This document shows, one piece after another, positions 8,880 to 17,005 of a stretch of DNA of 64,000 nt. The first letter of the stretch is position 1. The number at the start of each line of letters is the position of its first letter. Position numbers and translations under genes: made by a program. Location: contig NZ_CP041360.1 of the NCBI RefSeq assembly GCF_006965485.1, positions 5,746,501 to 5,810,500 on the forward strand. Direction: 5' to 3'. The stretch is from Spirosoma sp. KCTC 42546. GTDB taxonomy: Bacteria > Bacteroidota > Bacteroidia > Cytophagales > Spirosomataceae. The notes below the pieces were generated by a model, which did not search any database, was not told the origin of the DNA, and saw only the letters and a program-made list of their open reading frames with translations.

Positions 8880-9247
8880 AATCGTTTGGTTATGTGATTG
8901 ATTAGTAGTAGTTATGGGTTGATATTCAGTTATTTACTCTACCGATCCACATACCGGATTTACTGATTATCATGTATTCCCCATGGAATCAATCTACAAG
9001 AATCAGTCCTACTTAGTTAACTGTATCCATATAAATCGCTCCAGTATTATAACTGATTAATATTCAGTATAATTTTACCGTTTACTCAACAAATATAAAA
9101 TAAATTCGTTACTCTATTTCCAAATTATAACCAGTCAGGGTTTGAGGTATCCGCTGGCTATACAAATCAGAGTCTTACCCAACAGATTCGTATGCTCTTC
9201 TCAGTTTTGCCTACCTTTGTGCCAGCGAATAGGGAAACGAGTTGCGT
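8880..9247. other. Divergent intergenic region, LytTR gene / pheS
   Basis: A 368-nt AT-rich spacer between the divergent LytTR gene and pheS. No open frame of merit, tRNA fold or long repeat was seen. The only signal I can support is the pheS promoter box at 9212-9219. Confidence 0.6.
9212..9219 (+). promoter_or_regulatory. Bacteroidota -7 box (TACCTTTG) for pheS
   Basis: TACCTTTG matches the TAnnTTTG consensus used by the primary sigma factor of Bacteroidota and lies 29 nt before the pheS ATG at 9248. A convincing -33 TTG at the usual distance is not present, so confidence is moderate. Confidence 0.5.
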
Positions 9248-10291
9248 ATGCTGGATAAAGTAAAAGATCTCCACCTCGAGATTGACCAATACAACATTAC
9301 GTCGCCGGAACAATTAGAACAGTTCCGAATGCGATTTATCAGCCGTAAGGGTGTTATTACGGAGTTGTTTGAACAACTCAAAAGTGTTCCACAAGCAGAC
9401 CGGCGAACTGTTGGTCAGGAATTGAATGGCCTGAAAAACCTGGCTCAGGAGCGATTTGACGCTTTTAGCCAGCTAATTGATGAGCAGCGAACAGCCGCCA
9501 ACAGTGCTCCACCTGTTGATCTGACGCTACCAACCATTCCTAATCTGACCGGTACACAGCATCCACTCAGCCTGGTTCGGCAGCGGATAATTCAGATTTT
9601 TGAACGGATTGGTTTCAACGTTGCCGACGGCCCCGAGATCGAATCGGACTGGTACAACTTTGGCGCACTTAACTTCCCTGACAATCACCCGGCCCGCGAT
9701 ATGCAGGATACGTTCTTTGTCGAGAAAGCAACTTCTGGCGAAACCTCGGCCGATATGCTCCTACGAACGCATACCTCCAACGTACAGATTCGGCTGATGG
9801 AGCGACAGAAACCTCCCATCCGATCTATTATGCCGGGGCGCGTTTATCGGAACGAAACCATTTCGGCACGGGCCCACTGCATGTTCCATCAGGTGGAAGG
9901 TATCTACATTGATCGCAACGTCGGTTTTAAAGACTTGAAAGATACCCTCTATCATTTTGTAAAGGAGCTATTCGAGCCCGGAACGCAGATTCGTTTCCGT
10001 CCGTCGTACTTCCCATTTACGGAGCCCAGTGCAGAAATTGACATTTCGTGTCAGATTTGCGGGGGCAAAGGGTGTAACATCTGTAAGCACTCGGGCTGGG
10101 TCGAAATTGCCGGATCGGGTATGGTTGATCCACAGGTAATTGCCAATTGTGGAATTGACCCCGAAGAATATACCGGCTTCGCTTTCGGAATGGGTATCGA
10201 GCGTATTACGCAATTGAAATACGTTGTGAATGACCTACGACTTTATACCGAAAACGACGTACGGTTCCTGCGCCAGTTTGAAGGACTTTAA
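9248..10291 (+). CDS. pheS: Phenylalanine--tRNA ligase alpha subunit
   Basis: 347 residues from the ATG at 9248; a TTG two codons earlier is also open but less likely. The N-terminal coiled coil is followed by the class II core: motif 2 around RVYRNETISARAHCMFHQ, the FPFTEPSAEIDI segment and motif 3 GFAFGMGIERI. A CQICGGKGCNIC cysteine cluster is present near residue 270, an insertion common in Bacteroidota PheS. It charges tRNA-Phe as an alpha2beta2 enzyme; pheT is not adjacent. Confidence 0.97.
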   Translation: MLDKVKDLHLEIDQYNITSPEQLEQFRMRFISRKGVITELFEQLKSVPQADRRTVGQELNGLKNLAQERFDAFSQLIDEQRTAANSAPPVDLTLPTIPNLTGTQHPLSLVRQRIIQIFERIGFNVADGPEIESDWYNFGALNFPDNHPARDMQDTFFVEKATSGETSADMLLRTHTSNVQIRLMERQKPPIRSIMPGRVYRNETISARAHCMFHQVEGIYIDRNVGFKDLKDTLYHFVKELFEPGTQIRFRPSYFPFTEPSAEIDISCQICGGKGCNICKHSGWVEIAGSGMVDPQVIANCGIDPEEYTGFAFGMGIERITQLKYVVNDLRLYTENDVRFLRQFEGL

Positions 10292-10293
10292 CT

Positions 10294-10390
10294 GAAGGAG
10301 GAAAGGGAGGTGGGGGAAGAAGGGGAGAAAAGGAATATAACATTCACCCATTCCTCCCTTTCTTCCCCTTCCTCCCTTTCCTCCCCCTTT
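10294..10390. repeat. Polypurine/polypyrimidine inverted repeat before xseA
   Basis: The left half (from 10294) is almost pure G/A and the right half (to 10390) almost pure C/T, so the two halves form an imperfect inverted repeat built from the words GGAGGAAAGGG and GGGGAAGAA. It starts 2 nt after the pheS stop and ends 1 nt before the xseA ATG at 10392. In RNA it would fold into a long GA/CU hairpin; in DNA the same tract could form a triplex. Confidence 0.75.
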
Positions 10391-10391
10391 T

Positions 10392-11591
10392 ATGTCTCCC
10401 ATCCGCCTTTCTGATTTAGCGTTTACACTCGAAGCCGTTATAGACGAAGCGTTCGGGCAGAAAGCCGTTTGGGTGGTAGCCGAAACGAGTGACATCAAGA
10501 ATTACCCCGACCGGGGCTACTGTTTTCTGACACTGGTAGAGCGGGAATCGGCCGGACGCGAGACGCTGGCTAAACTCGATGCCTGTATCTGGCGTAGAAA
10601 CTACCACACCATCGGTGCTTTTGAGCAGGCAACGGGCGTGGCTTTCGCCCGTAATATTCAGCTCTTATTGCTGGTATCGGTGAGTTTTAGTCCGGTGTAT
10701 GGGTTGCGGCTGGAGATTCTAAAAATTGATCCATCTTATACGCTCGGGAATCTTGAACGTGAACGACAGGCTGTTCTTGACTCGCTGGTACAGAATCATC
10801 CCGAACTTATCTGGATCGAAGCCGGTCACTATATAACCGCTAATCAGTTGGTAGCGCGGCCGATTGTCATGCAACGACTCGCCTTGATTACCGCTCCCAA
10901 TTCGGATGGATGGCGTGATTTTAGGCACGAGTTGGCGCAGAACCCATTTGGCTATGATTTTGTCGTTGATGAGTTTCTGACGCAAGTGCAGGGGCAAGGA
11001 GCCGAACGTGCTATTTGCGGACAATTGGAGCGCATTCGCAGCAGTGGTATCGCCTACGATGCGGTTGTGATTGTGCGAGGTGGCGGTTCTCAATTGGATT
11101 TCGGTTCCTTCGATACATACCTGATGGGCGAAACAGTAGCTGGTTTCCCCATTCCCATTCTAGCCGGGATTGGCCATGAACGCAACGTCAGCATTACGGA
11201 TTTGCTTTGCCATCAAAGTGTAAAAACGCCTACGAAAGCAGCCGCGTTTCTTATTGAACATAACCGACAATTTGAAGCAACCTGCCTGCAACTGCACGAA
11301 CGATTAAGGGTAGTTGCCCGCGAAGCCATGCAAACGGCTCGGGAAAATTTAGATCGTGAAACGGAACGACTTCGCTTTGCCGGTCATACATATTTCCGGG
11401 AACGCCACACAGATTTGACTGAGAAAGCCGTTACCCTACGACACCTCGACCCGTCTAATGTTCTTCGTCGTGGCTATGCGCTTTTGCTCCGGAACGGTCG
11501 GATACTGACACAAACCTCTGGTATTCAATCCAACGAAACCCTGCAGGTGCAACTACATGACGGAAGTATTCAGGTAGTAGTGAGCGGATAG
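10392..11591 (+). CDS. xseA: Exodeoxyribonuclease VII large subunit
   Basis: 399 residues. An N-terminal OB-fold (about 1-100, with VVAETSDIKNYPDRGYCFL) is followed by the nuclease domain: ITAPNSDGWRDF, VIVRGGGSQLDFGSFD and ILAGIGHERNVSITDL, then a coiled-coil region and a C-terminal LRRGYALLLRNGRI strand. With XseB it degrades single-stranded DNA to oligonucleotides in repair. xseB follows 44 nt downstream, so the two are co-transcribed. The start codon sits directly after the purine/pyrimidine hairpin. Confidence 0.96.
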   Translation: MSPIRLSDLAFTLEAVIDEAFGQKAVWVVAETSDIKNYPDRGYCFLTLVERESAGRETLAKLDACIWRRNYHTIGAFEQATGVAFARNIQLLLLVSVSFSPVYGLRLEILKIDPSYTLGNLERERQAVLDSLVQNHPELIWIEAGHYITANQLVARPIVMQRLALITAPNSDGWRDFRHELAQNPFGYDFVVDEFLTQVQGQGAERAICGQLERIRSSGIAYDAVVIVRGGGSQLDFGSFDTYLMGETVAGFPIPILAGIGHERNVSITDLLCHQSVKTPTKAAAFLIEHNRQFEATCLQLHERLRVVAREAMQTARENLDRETERLRFAGHTYFRERHTDLTEKAVTLRHLDPSNVLRRGYALLLRNGRILTQTSGIQSNETLQVQLHDGSIQVVVSG

Positions 11592-11635
11592 TAGCCACTT
11601 TCATCTAACTACTCTTGATTAACGACTGACTACTT

Positions 11636-11824
11636 ATGACTTACCAGGAAGCTTACGACCAACTAACTACGCTGGTTGATGAAATAGAAAATGATGAAGT
11701 GCCACTCGATGAGCTACCAGGTAAAATCAGACTGGCCGCCGAGTTGATTGCGTTCTGTCAGGAGCGGTTGCGTGCCGTCGAGACGGAGTATCAGGAAGTT
11801 ATAGAACGGTTACCCAAGCGATAA
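11636..11824 (+). CDS. xseB: Exodeoxyribonuclease VII small subunit
   Basis: A 62-residue helical protein, MTYQEAYDQLTTLVDEIEND through FCQERLRAVETEYQEV, the usual size and two-helix layout of XseB. It binds the C-terminal helices of XseA. It was probably easy to miss because of its size, but its position directly after xseA settles the call. Confidence 0.93.
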   Translation: MTYQEAYDQLTTLVDEIENDEVPLDELPGKIRLAAELIAFCQERLRAVETEYQEVIERLPKR

Positions 11825-11976
11825 ATCGGGATTTTATTATTCGGCCATGTGCGAGCTTTGCTAATCCTTGCCTAATTTTATCCCCTGTGTGAATCCCACT
11901 GGTACTACTATGCCCGGGTAAGGTTGTGATGTAAGAATTAGTACCCATTTACTGCCTGATTGAGTCTGTTGATTAT

Positions 11977-13308
11977 ATGAATTTATTTGCCAATCTAACG
12001 AATGTATTAAACTCGGACGTTCTGTCGCGTATTGCTACGTATATTGACGAACCCGCCGAAAAAACCAGTAAAGCCATTAATGGGCTCGTCTACACCATTG
12101 TGGGTGGACTGATGAAACGCACAACCAGCGAAATTGGCGTTAATCAGCTCTATAATCATATCCAAAAAGGACGATACGACGGTACTCTGACAGAGAATTT
12201 AACAACTGTATTACGCGATCCGGCCCTGACCAATACGCTTATTACGCAAGGTAACGACGTGATCAGCCACTTACTGCCTGCCATGAAAAGCTCAATTGGC
12301 AGTATGATCTCAGGCTATGCTGGTATTCGTAACTCGTCGGCCATTGCCCTATTGGGCTTAACGACTACCATTGTGCTCCATGTGCTGGGCAAGCAGGTAA
12401 AAGACCAAAAATTAGATGCCGATGGGCTAGCTACTTCGCTGTTTAGCGAACGGGATGCATTTGTCAATGCAGTGCCCGACGATTTTATGCCCCAGTTGGT
12501 TGAGAAAGTAGGGCTCCATCAGGTTGTTGCTGGGCTGGCTATGCCTGCACGACGATCAACCACTGAATCATCAGGCCGCTCAACCACTACTGCGACCCGT
12601 CCAGTCATTAGTTACGAAGCACCCGATGATTCTGACTCTGAAAATGAAACACTAACGAAATGGGGTGTAGGTGCATTAATAGCCGTAGCACTGGCTGTTG
12701 GTGGTTATTATCTGTATCAGAATACCCAAAAATATTCGGACGGACAGGAGGAAGCCCGTGATGTTACCACCGTTACGACCGATACCATTCAGGCAGATAC
12801 TGTTGCACGATCACTGGCAGTTCCTAAAGAACCAACCGTCAAAACGGCCCCCAAGTCAACTTCTGCCACCGCTACAACCAGCCTGGCAGGTGTTACACCC
12901 GTTATGTCTACCAGCGCTTTAACGCAACAAATGGCACCTTATCTGGGCAATGCGGCACTACCTAAAGGTCGTGTATTTCCACTCACAGGCATAACATTCC
13001 AGCCCGGTTCGTTATCAATGACGGCCAGTGGGCAGGCAACGGTTGGGGAATTAGCCACTATTCTGAAAACATACCCCCGTTTGCAGGTACAACTTGTAGG
13101 CTATGCCAATGATGCGAAAGGTGATTTAACTAATAAGAGCCTGTCGTTCAAGCGAGTCAATCAGATCAAGCAGCAATTAATGTCGTCGGGCATTGATTTT
13201 GTTCGCATTGATGCCATTGGCCGCGGAACGGGCGTAGCTAAAAACGATACATCAGGTATTGCGAAGCCAACGCTACGAAAAATTGACCTGAAAGTGGTGG
13301 TTAAATAA
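11977..13308 (+). CDS. DUF937-OmpA fusion membrane protein
   Basis: 443 residues in three parts. Residues about 1-175 are a DUF937-like helical domain. A polar linker leads to one membrane helix near 229-247 (VGALIAVALAVGGYYLY). After a Thr/Ala-rich linker, residues about 330-443 form an OmpA/MotB peptidoglycan-binding domain (ITFQPGSLSMTASGQATV, then LVGYANDAKGD and VDAIGRG-like turns). The N-terminus would be cytoplasmic and the OmpA domain periplasmic, linking cytoplasm to the wall. No function is established for this architecture. It ends before a clear terminator. Confidence 0.8.
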   Translation: MNLFANLTNVLNSDVLSRIATYIDEPAEKTSKAINGLVYTIVGGLMKRTTSEIGVNQLYNHIQKGRYDGTLTENLTTVLRDPALTNTLITQGNDVISHLLPAMKSSIGSMISGYAGIRNSSAIALLGLTTTIVLHVLGKQVKDQKLDADGLATSLFSERDAFVNAVPDDFMPQLVEKVGLHQVVAGLAMPARRSTTESSGRSTTTATRPVISYEAPDDSDSENETLTKWGVGALIAVALAVGGYYLYQNTQKYSDGQEEARDVTTVTTDTIQADTVARSLAVPKEPTVKTAPKSTSATATTSLAGVTPVMSTSALTQQMAPYLGNAALPKGRVFPLTGITFQPGSLSMTASGQATVGELATILKTYPRLQVQLVGYANDAKGDLTNKSLSFKRVNQIKQQLMSSGIDFVRIDAIGRGTGVAKNDTSGIAKPTLRKIDLKVVVK

Positions 13309-13334
13309 TACTGCATTCCAATCGTCGACATAAA

Positions 13335-13377
13335 CATAAAAAAGCCTTTCCAGTAGTCCTGGAAAGGCTTTTTTATG
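13335..13377. terminator. Bidirectional-looking terminator hairpin
   Basis: The perfect 19-bp arms 13335-13353 and 13359-13377 flank a 5-nt loop. The stem carries AAAAAAGCC/GGCTTTTTT, so RNA from the plus strand ends in a U run. It follows the DUF937-OmpA gene by 26 nt. Confidence 0.9.
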
Positions 13378-13489
13378 CCCTGTAATTTTTCAGCTTATGA
13401 CCCAGATCGTTCAGAAATCTGCACATTTTCTCTAAACAACTTCTGATAGTGACAGTTCATACCCTTTAGTAACGAACCAACTACGTGTT

Positions 13490-14572
13490 ATGAACACAGG
13501 AACAGGAAAAACCGCTCTGATTACAGGTGCCTCTAGTGGTATCGGTCAGGAACTCGCCAAACTGTTTGCACAGGACGGCTATAATTTAGTACTCGTATCT
13601 CGCAGCGACGACAAGCTGGATCGCCTTGCCGAAGTCTTCAAAAGTAATTACGGTACGCAGCAGATCACGGTCATCGGTAAAGACCTGGCTACGGAAGATG
13701 CCGCTCAGGATGTTTACAATCAGGTTAAGGCAAAAGACATTACGGTCGATGTGTTGGTCAACGATGCCGGGGTTGGGCTGTATGGTCTCTTTGCCACCGA
13801 CACCGACTGGGAACGAGAGAAGGCAATGATTCACCTCAACGTGCTGACATTGACTCAGATGACGAAGCTGTTTTTATACGATATGCTCGCGCGAAACGAA
13901 GGTAAGATTCTGAATCTGGCCTCCTTACTCTCCATTACGCCTACCCCACTCATGGCCGTTTATGCGGGAACCAAAGCCTACGTCTACAACTTTACGCAGT
14001 CACTTATTAATGAGGTGAAAGACACTAACGTGACGATTACGGCCTTATTGCCTAACGCTACGGACACCGACTTCTTCCATAAGGCTGGCGCTGAAAATAC
14101 CAAAGTAACGGATGAAGTTCAGGACCCCGTTATGGTAGCTAAAGCAGGCTATGATGCACTCATGGCGGGTAAATCTAAAGCCATTCCAGGGGGCCTGAAG
14201 AATAAGTCGTATGAAGTAATGTCTTACGTTGCTCCACAAGAAGCTCTGGCGGCTGTTATGCGTGGTAAGATGGCGCAAAAGCCTGAACCAGAAGAAAAAG
14301 AACCCACCATTTCCCTGGCCTGGGGCATTGGATTTGGTATAGCCGTAGTGGCAGGCATTGCCCTGACCATCGGTTATAAAAACACCAGCGATTTTCAGAA
14401 AGCCCGTTATCGGTACAAAGCTAAATCGGCAGGGAACGCAATATCCGATACGCTGTCGTCTGTTTTGGATACAGTTGTTGAAACTGTTGCTGATGCGTAC
14501 CAGAACACGAAGGCTAAGGCGGAAAAGATTGTTGCAAAAACGGAGGATGTTGAAGAGGAAGTAGCTGCCTAA
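13490..14572 (+). CDS. Short-chain dehydrogenase/reductase with C-terminal membrane helix
   Basis: 360 residues, about 100 more than a normal SDR. The Rossmann motif TGASSGIG is at 12-19, NDAGVG at 91-96, and the catalytic S145, Y158 and K162 (YAGTK) are all present, so it should be an active NAD(P)-dependent oxidoreductase of the DltE/YqjQ type. After residue 265 a membrane helix (WGIGFGIAVVAGIALTIGY) and a charged, helical tail rich in Lys/Glu/Ala follow. The extension would tether the enzyme to the inner membrane. The next gene is a membrane protein that starts 93 nt later. Confidence 0.88.
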   Translation: MNTGTGKTALITGASSGIGQELAKLFAQDGYNLVLVSRSDDKLDRLAEVFKSNYGTQQITVIGKDLATEDAAQDVYNQVKAKDITVDVLVNDAGVGLYGLFATDTDWEREKAMIHLNVLTLTQMTKLFLYDMLARNEGKILNLASLLSITPTPLMAVYAGTKAYVYNFTQSLINEVKDTNVTITALLPNATDTDFFHKAGAENTKVTDEVQDPVMVAKAGYDALMAGKSKAIPGGLKNKSYEVMSYVAPQEALAAVMRGKMAQKPEPEEKEPTISLAWGIGFGIAVVAGIALTIGYKNTSDFQKARYRYKAKSAGNAISDTLSSVLDTVVETVADAYQNTKAKAEKIVAKTEDVEEEVAA

Positions 14573-14580
14573 TTTTTTTG

Positions 14581-14647
14581 ACAGGGTTTAGGGGATGAGC
14601 AGGATTGAATTCTAGAGAAAAATTCTGTTTTATCCCCTAAATCCTGT
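14581..14647. repeat. Imperfect inverted repeat after the SDR gene
   Basis: Arms 14581-14611 and 14621-14647 pair with a few mismatches (the shared core is ACAGGRTTTAGGGGAT). It lies between two co-directional genes and ends 18 nt before the next ATG at 14666. Words such as CAGGATT recur in the hairpin at 59697-59743, so the two may be related. Confidence 0.6.
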
Positions 14648-14665
14648 CGTGAAAACAATTCTGTC

Positions 14666-15616
14666 ATGAAAAACTCATCATTTTGGCGAATTGCCACTGC
14701 TGCCCTTGCCGTTGGCAGTATCATCTACACGACCGTATCGAGCAATCGGTCACGGCAGGAAAGTAAAGAACGCAAAGAATCTGAACAGGGTGGTCTAGCC
14801 TATGAGTATGATGTTCCGGAAGAATACGAACGCGTTTTCGAGAAAAACATGATCGTTCCGGACGGCTGGACTTTTGGTGTTGTCTGGTCAACGATCTATT
14901 CTGGCCTGACCGCAATGATGGTTCACCAAGCCCTTCCTTCGCAGGAGCACAACCCACGTTACCAGAAAGCTTTGCCCTGGTGGTGGACCAGTTGGGCGCT
15001 CAACGCTATTTTTGGCCGGTTCTTTTCTCAGAATGACCCACGAAGCATTGTTATTTCCGACCTCACAACGAAGTTTAACTTACCAGCGGCTTTAGCCTTA
15101 CACCAAAGCCTGGAAATCGGTAAAACGGACGTTCCCTCGCCCGAAAAATACCTTCGTATTCCGGTAAGTCTATATGCGGGCTGGCTCACAGCCGCCACAG
15201 TAGTTGGTACGCCTAATACCATATTAACGTTGAACGCCTGGAAGCCTGACGAAGAACGCGACGAACCGGTAGCAGCGGGTATCCTGGCCGCTACCGCGGG
15301 GGCGGGTTACCTCATTGCCCGGCGACTTAACGATCCCTGGTATATGGTACCGTTCGTAGCTGGTTTTACTGGTATTGCCACCCGCGATTGGCAGAAACAA
15401 CCTGTTGTAGGCTGGACAGCCGCTATTTTGGCCGCAGCCTATGCTGGTTTGCTGACCTACTGGCTTCCACAAGGCAAGTTTCATGAGTATGACAACGGTG
15501 TCATCTACGATGCAGAAGCCGAAGTACTGGCAGGGCCCGTTGAAACGAAAGAACCTTATCAAGCCCAAATTGCCCGAGAGCGCATGAAGCCAATCGAAGC
15601 TGAAGGGCTGGATTAA
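14666..15616 (+). CDS. TspO/MBR-like tryptophan-rich membrane protein
   Basis: 316 residues with an N-terminal membrane helix and about six further hydrophobic stretches. The segment PDGWTFGVVWSTIYSGLTAM, followed by HQALPSQEHNPRYQKALPWWW, resembles the TspO/MBR-related 'tryptophan-rich sensory protein' pattern (PxGxxFxxWxxIY). Members bind porphyrins or other hydrophobic ligands, but the role here is unknown. The charged N-terminal stretch (residues 28-50) and C-terminal tail are not part of that family. It follows the membrane-tailed SDR, so the two could work together at the membrane. Confidence 0.55.
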   Translation: MKNSSFWRIATAALAVGSIIYTTVSSNRSRQESKERKESEQGGLAYEYDVPEEYERVFEKNMIVPDGWTFGVVWSTIYSGLTAMMVHQALPSQEHNPRYQKALPWWWTSWALNAIFGRFFSQNDPRSIVISDLTTKFNLPAALALHQSLEIGKTDVPSPEKYLRIPVSLYAGWLTAATVVGTPNTILTLNAWKPDEERDEPVAAGILAATAGAGYLIARRLNDPWYMVPFVAGFTGIATRDWQKQPVVGWTAAILAAAYAGLLTYWLPQGKFHEYDNGVIYDAEAEVLAGPVETKEPYQAQIARERMKPIEAEGLD

Positions 15617-15620
15617 GTAG

Positions 15621-15652
15621 AAAAGCCGCCTTGTAATCACAGGGCGGCTTTT
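15621..15652 (+). terminator. Intrinsic terminator
   Basis: A 14-bp stem (15621-15634 with 15639-15652, one G-U pair) with the GCCGCC/GGCGGC core, followed by a T run to 15654. It begins 4 nt after the TspO-like gene's stop. Confidence 0.9.
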
Positions 15653-15738
15653 TTGTTAAACGTTGCTAATGGAGCCATGCCATATGATGCTTTTTTCTAG
15701 CAGACTCGCCTAATCAATCCAACATAACAGATTGATAA

Positions 15739-16223
15739 ATGGCAAATACGTACACACAATTATACGCTCAACTTATCTTCGCAATAAAAGGCCGCCAAAA
15801 CCTGATTGCTTGCGCACACAAAGCGGAACTACATCAATACATAACCGGCATCGTACAAAAACGAGAGCAAAAACTACTGGCTATTAATGCGATGCCGGAT
15901 CACATTCATTGCTTCATTGGTTTTGCACCTTCACTTACGCTTTCAGATTTGGTTCGCGATATAAAATCGTCATCATCAGGTTTTATCAAAGAGAAAGGGT
16001 GGTGTAAGCAATCGCTTGGCAAGAAGGTTATGGTGCATTTACCTATGGACAATCACAGGTTCACGATGTGATTCAATATGGGTTAAATCAGGAAGAACAC
16101 CACCGAAAACGTACCTTTCAAGATGAATATCTGGCATTTTGAAAGCGTTTCGAGGTGCAGTATGATCTGAAATATGTATTCGACTTTTACGCTCAGTCGG
16201 ATAATATCAAGCCCAAAGAGTGA
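15739..16223 (+). pseudogene. REP-associated (RAYT, Y1/IS200-like) transposase remnant
   Basis: The first frame encodes the N-terminal half of a Y1 transposase: MANTYTQLYAQLIFAIKGRQ and the HUH site AMPDHIHCFIGF. Near 16010 the reading frame breaks; the other half (AWQEGYGAFTYGQSQV, IQYGLNQEEHHRKRTFQDEY) continues in another frame. It is then cut by a TGA at 16139-16141 where family members read LAFLKRFE, and ends at 16223. So there is one frameshift and one nonsense change in about 160 codons. The family mobilises or maintains REP palindromes, and four REP-like palindromes follow directly. Confidence 0.85.
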
Positions 16224-16283
16224 TTCAACTGATCACACTAGAGCCCTACGATGGTTACCTATCAATAATAGAATTCTTATTAT

Positions 16284-16313
16284 AAAGCCCTGTTAGGGGC
16301 GACCTATCAATAG
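16284..16313 (+). repeat. REP-like palindrome, copy 1
   Basis: A 30-nt element with the core GCCCTGTTAGGGGCGACCT. It is the outermost left member of a nested set of four; copy 4 is its inverted partner and shares the TTAGGGG form and the ATCAATAG-like tail. Confidence 0.75.
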
Positions 16314-16337
16314 CAACGCCCTTAACCATACATTTTC

Positions 16338-16364
16338 AAAGCCCTGTAGGGGCGGCCTAACTAG
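16338..16364 (+). repeat. REP-like palindrome, copy 2
   Basis: A 27-nt element with the core GCCCTGTAGGGGCGGCCT, lacking one T relative to copy 1. It contains the GTAG tetranucleotide seen at the foot of many REPs and pairs with copy 3, which has the same TGTAGGGG form. Confidence 0.75.
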
Positions 16365-16376
16365 TTTCGCATTTTT

Positions 16377-16397
16377 AGGTCGCCCCTACAGGGCTTT
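16377..16397 (-). repeat. REP-like palindrome, copy 3 (inverted)
   Basis: A 21-nt element that is the reverse complement of copy 2 except for one base (AGGTCGCC against AGGCCGCC). With copy 2 it forms the inner stem around a 12-nt loop. Confidence 0.75.
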
Positions 16398-16420
16398 ACT
16401 GGATTTAACGTCTTGGTGTG

Positions 16421-16450
16421 CTATTGACAGGCCGCCCCTAACAGGGCTTT
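16421..16450 (-). repeat. REP-like palindrome, copy 4 (inverted)
   Basis: A 30-nt element, the reverse complement of copy 1 with two changes. With copy 1 it makes the outer stem of the nested array. A diverged relative lies at 32941-33003. Confidence 0.75.
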
Positions 16451-16465
16451 GCTTTGATCAACATT

Positions 16466-16864
16466 TTACTCGAGGTATCTATATAAACCATATCCAACCA
16501 AAGCCAATCCTAATAAAACGGTAAGAATTGCATTAAAACCAGTACTAGTTCTATCATTAAAAACAATAGTTACTGGGTCTTCGGGATCATACCAGATTGA
16601 AATTTTATCTCCTTTCTTTAAGTTAGTTAGCCCTCCTTTCAATTTCCCTGCGACCCATTGATCTTTCTCGTTTTGATAACAAACTGTCGTTACTGTCTGA
16701 GAATGAATAGAAATTGGCCCAATCCAAAATCGAAAATCAGGTTTCTCAACAGAAAAGACATCAGCTTCTACTACTTTGCCAAATCTCTTTAAACGAGTTA
16801 TTGCTTGATACATCCGACCACCAGTGTATAATGCAATTAGGCCGATAATGGTACACCAAAACAT
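16466..16864 (-). CDS. DUF3592-like membrane protein
   Basis: 132 residues: an N-terminal membrane helix (FWCTIIGLIALYTGGRMY), a beta-rich extracytoplasmic part with GDKISIWYDPEDPVTIVF near residues 90-107, and a C-terminal helix (AILTVLLGLALVGYGLY). The 'WYDPEDP' segment is typical of DUF3592 proteins. No function is known. It is divergent from clpB and its 3' end lies 16 nt from REP copy 4. Confidence 0.75.
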   Translation of the reverse strand: MFWCTIIGLIALYTGGRMYQAITRLKRFGKVVEADVFSVEKPDFRFWIGPISIHSQTVTTVCYQNEKDQWVAGKLKGGLTNLKKGDKISIWYDPEDPVTIVFNDRTSTGFNAILTVLLGLALVGYGLYRYLE

Positions 16865-17005
16865 ATTCAGTACTATTTACGACATTCTGACACAATGAAA
16901 AGCAGAAATCACGCAATTTCCGCCAAAATGTCCGAAAAACCACCTCGGCCCGTGATTTGTTATTAAGTAGTCATCCAGTAAAACACCCTAATCCTCTCAA
17001 CAGTC

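Noticed and set aside
16224..16450. Possible CRISPR array after the transposase
   Set aside because: The four repeats alternate in orientation and have unequal spacing, with palindromic units; CRISPR repeats are direct and evenly spaced and no cas gene is near.
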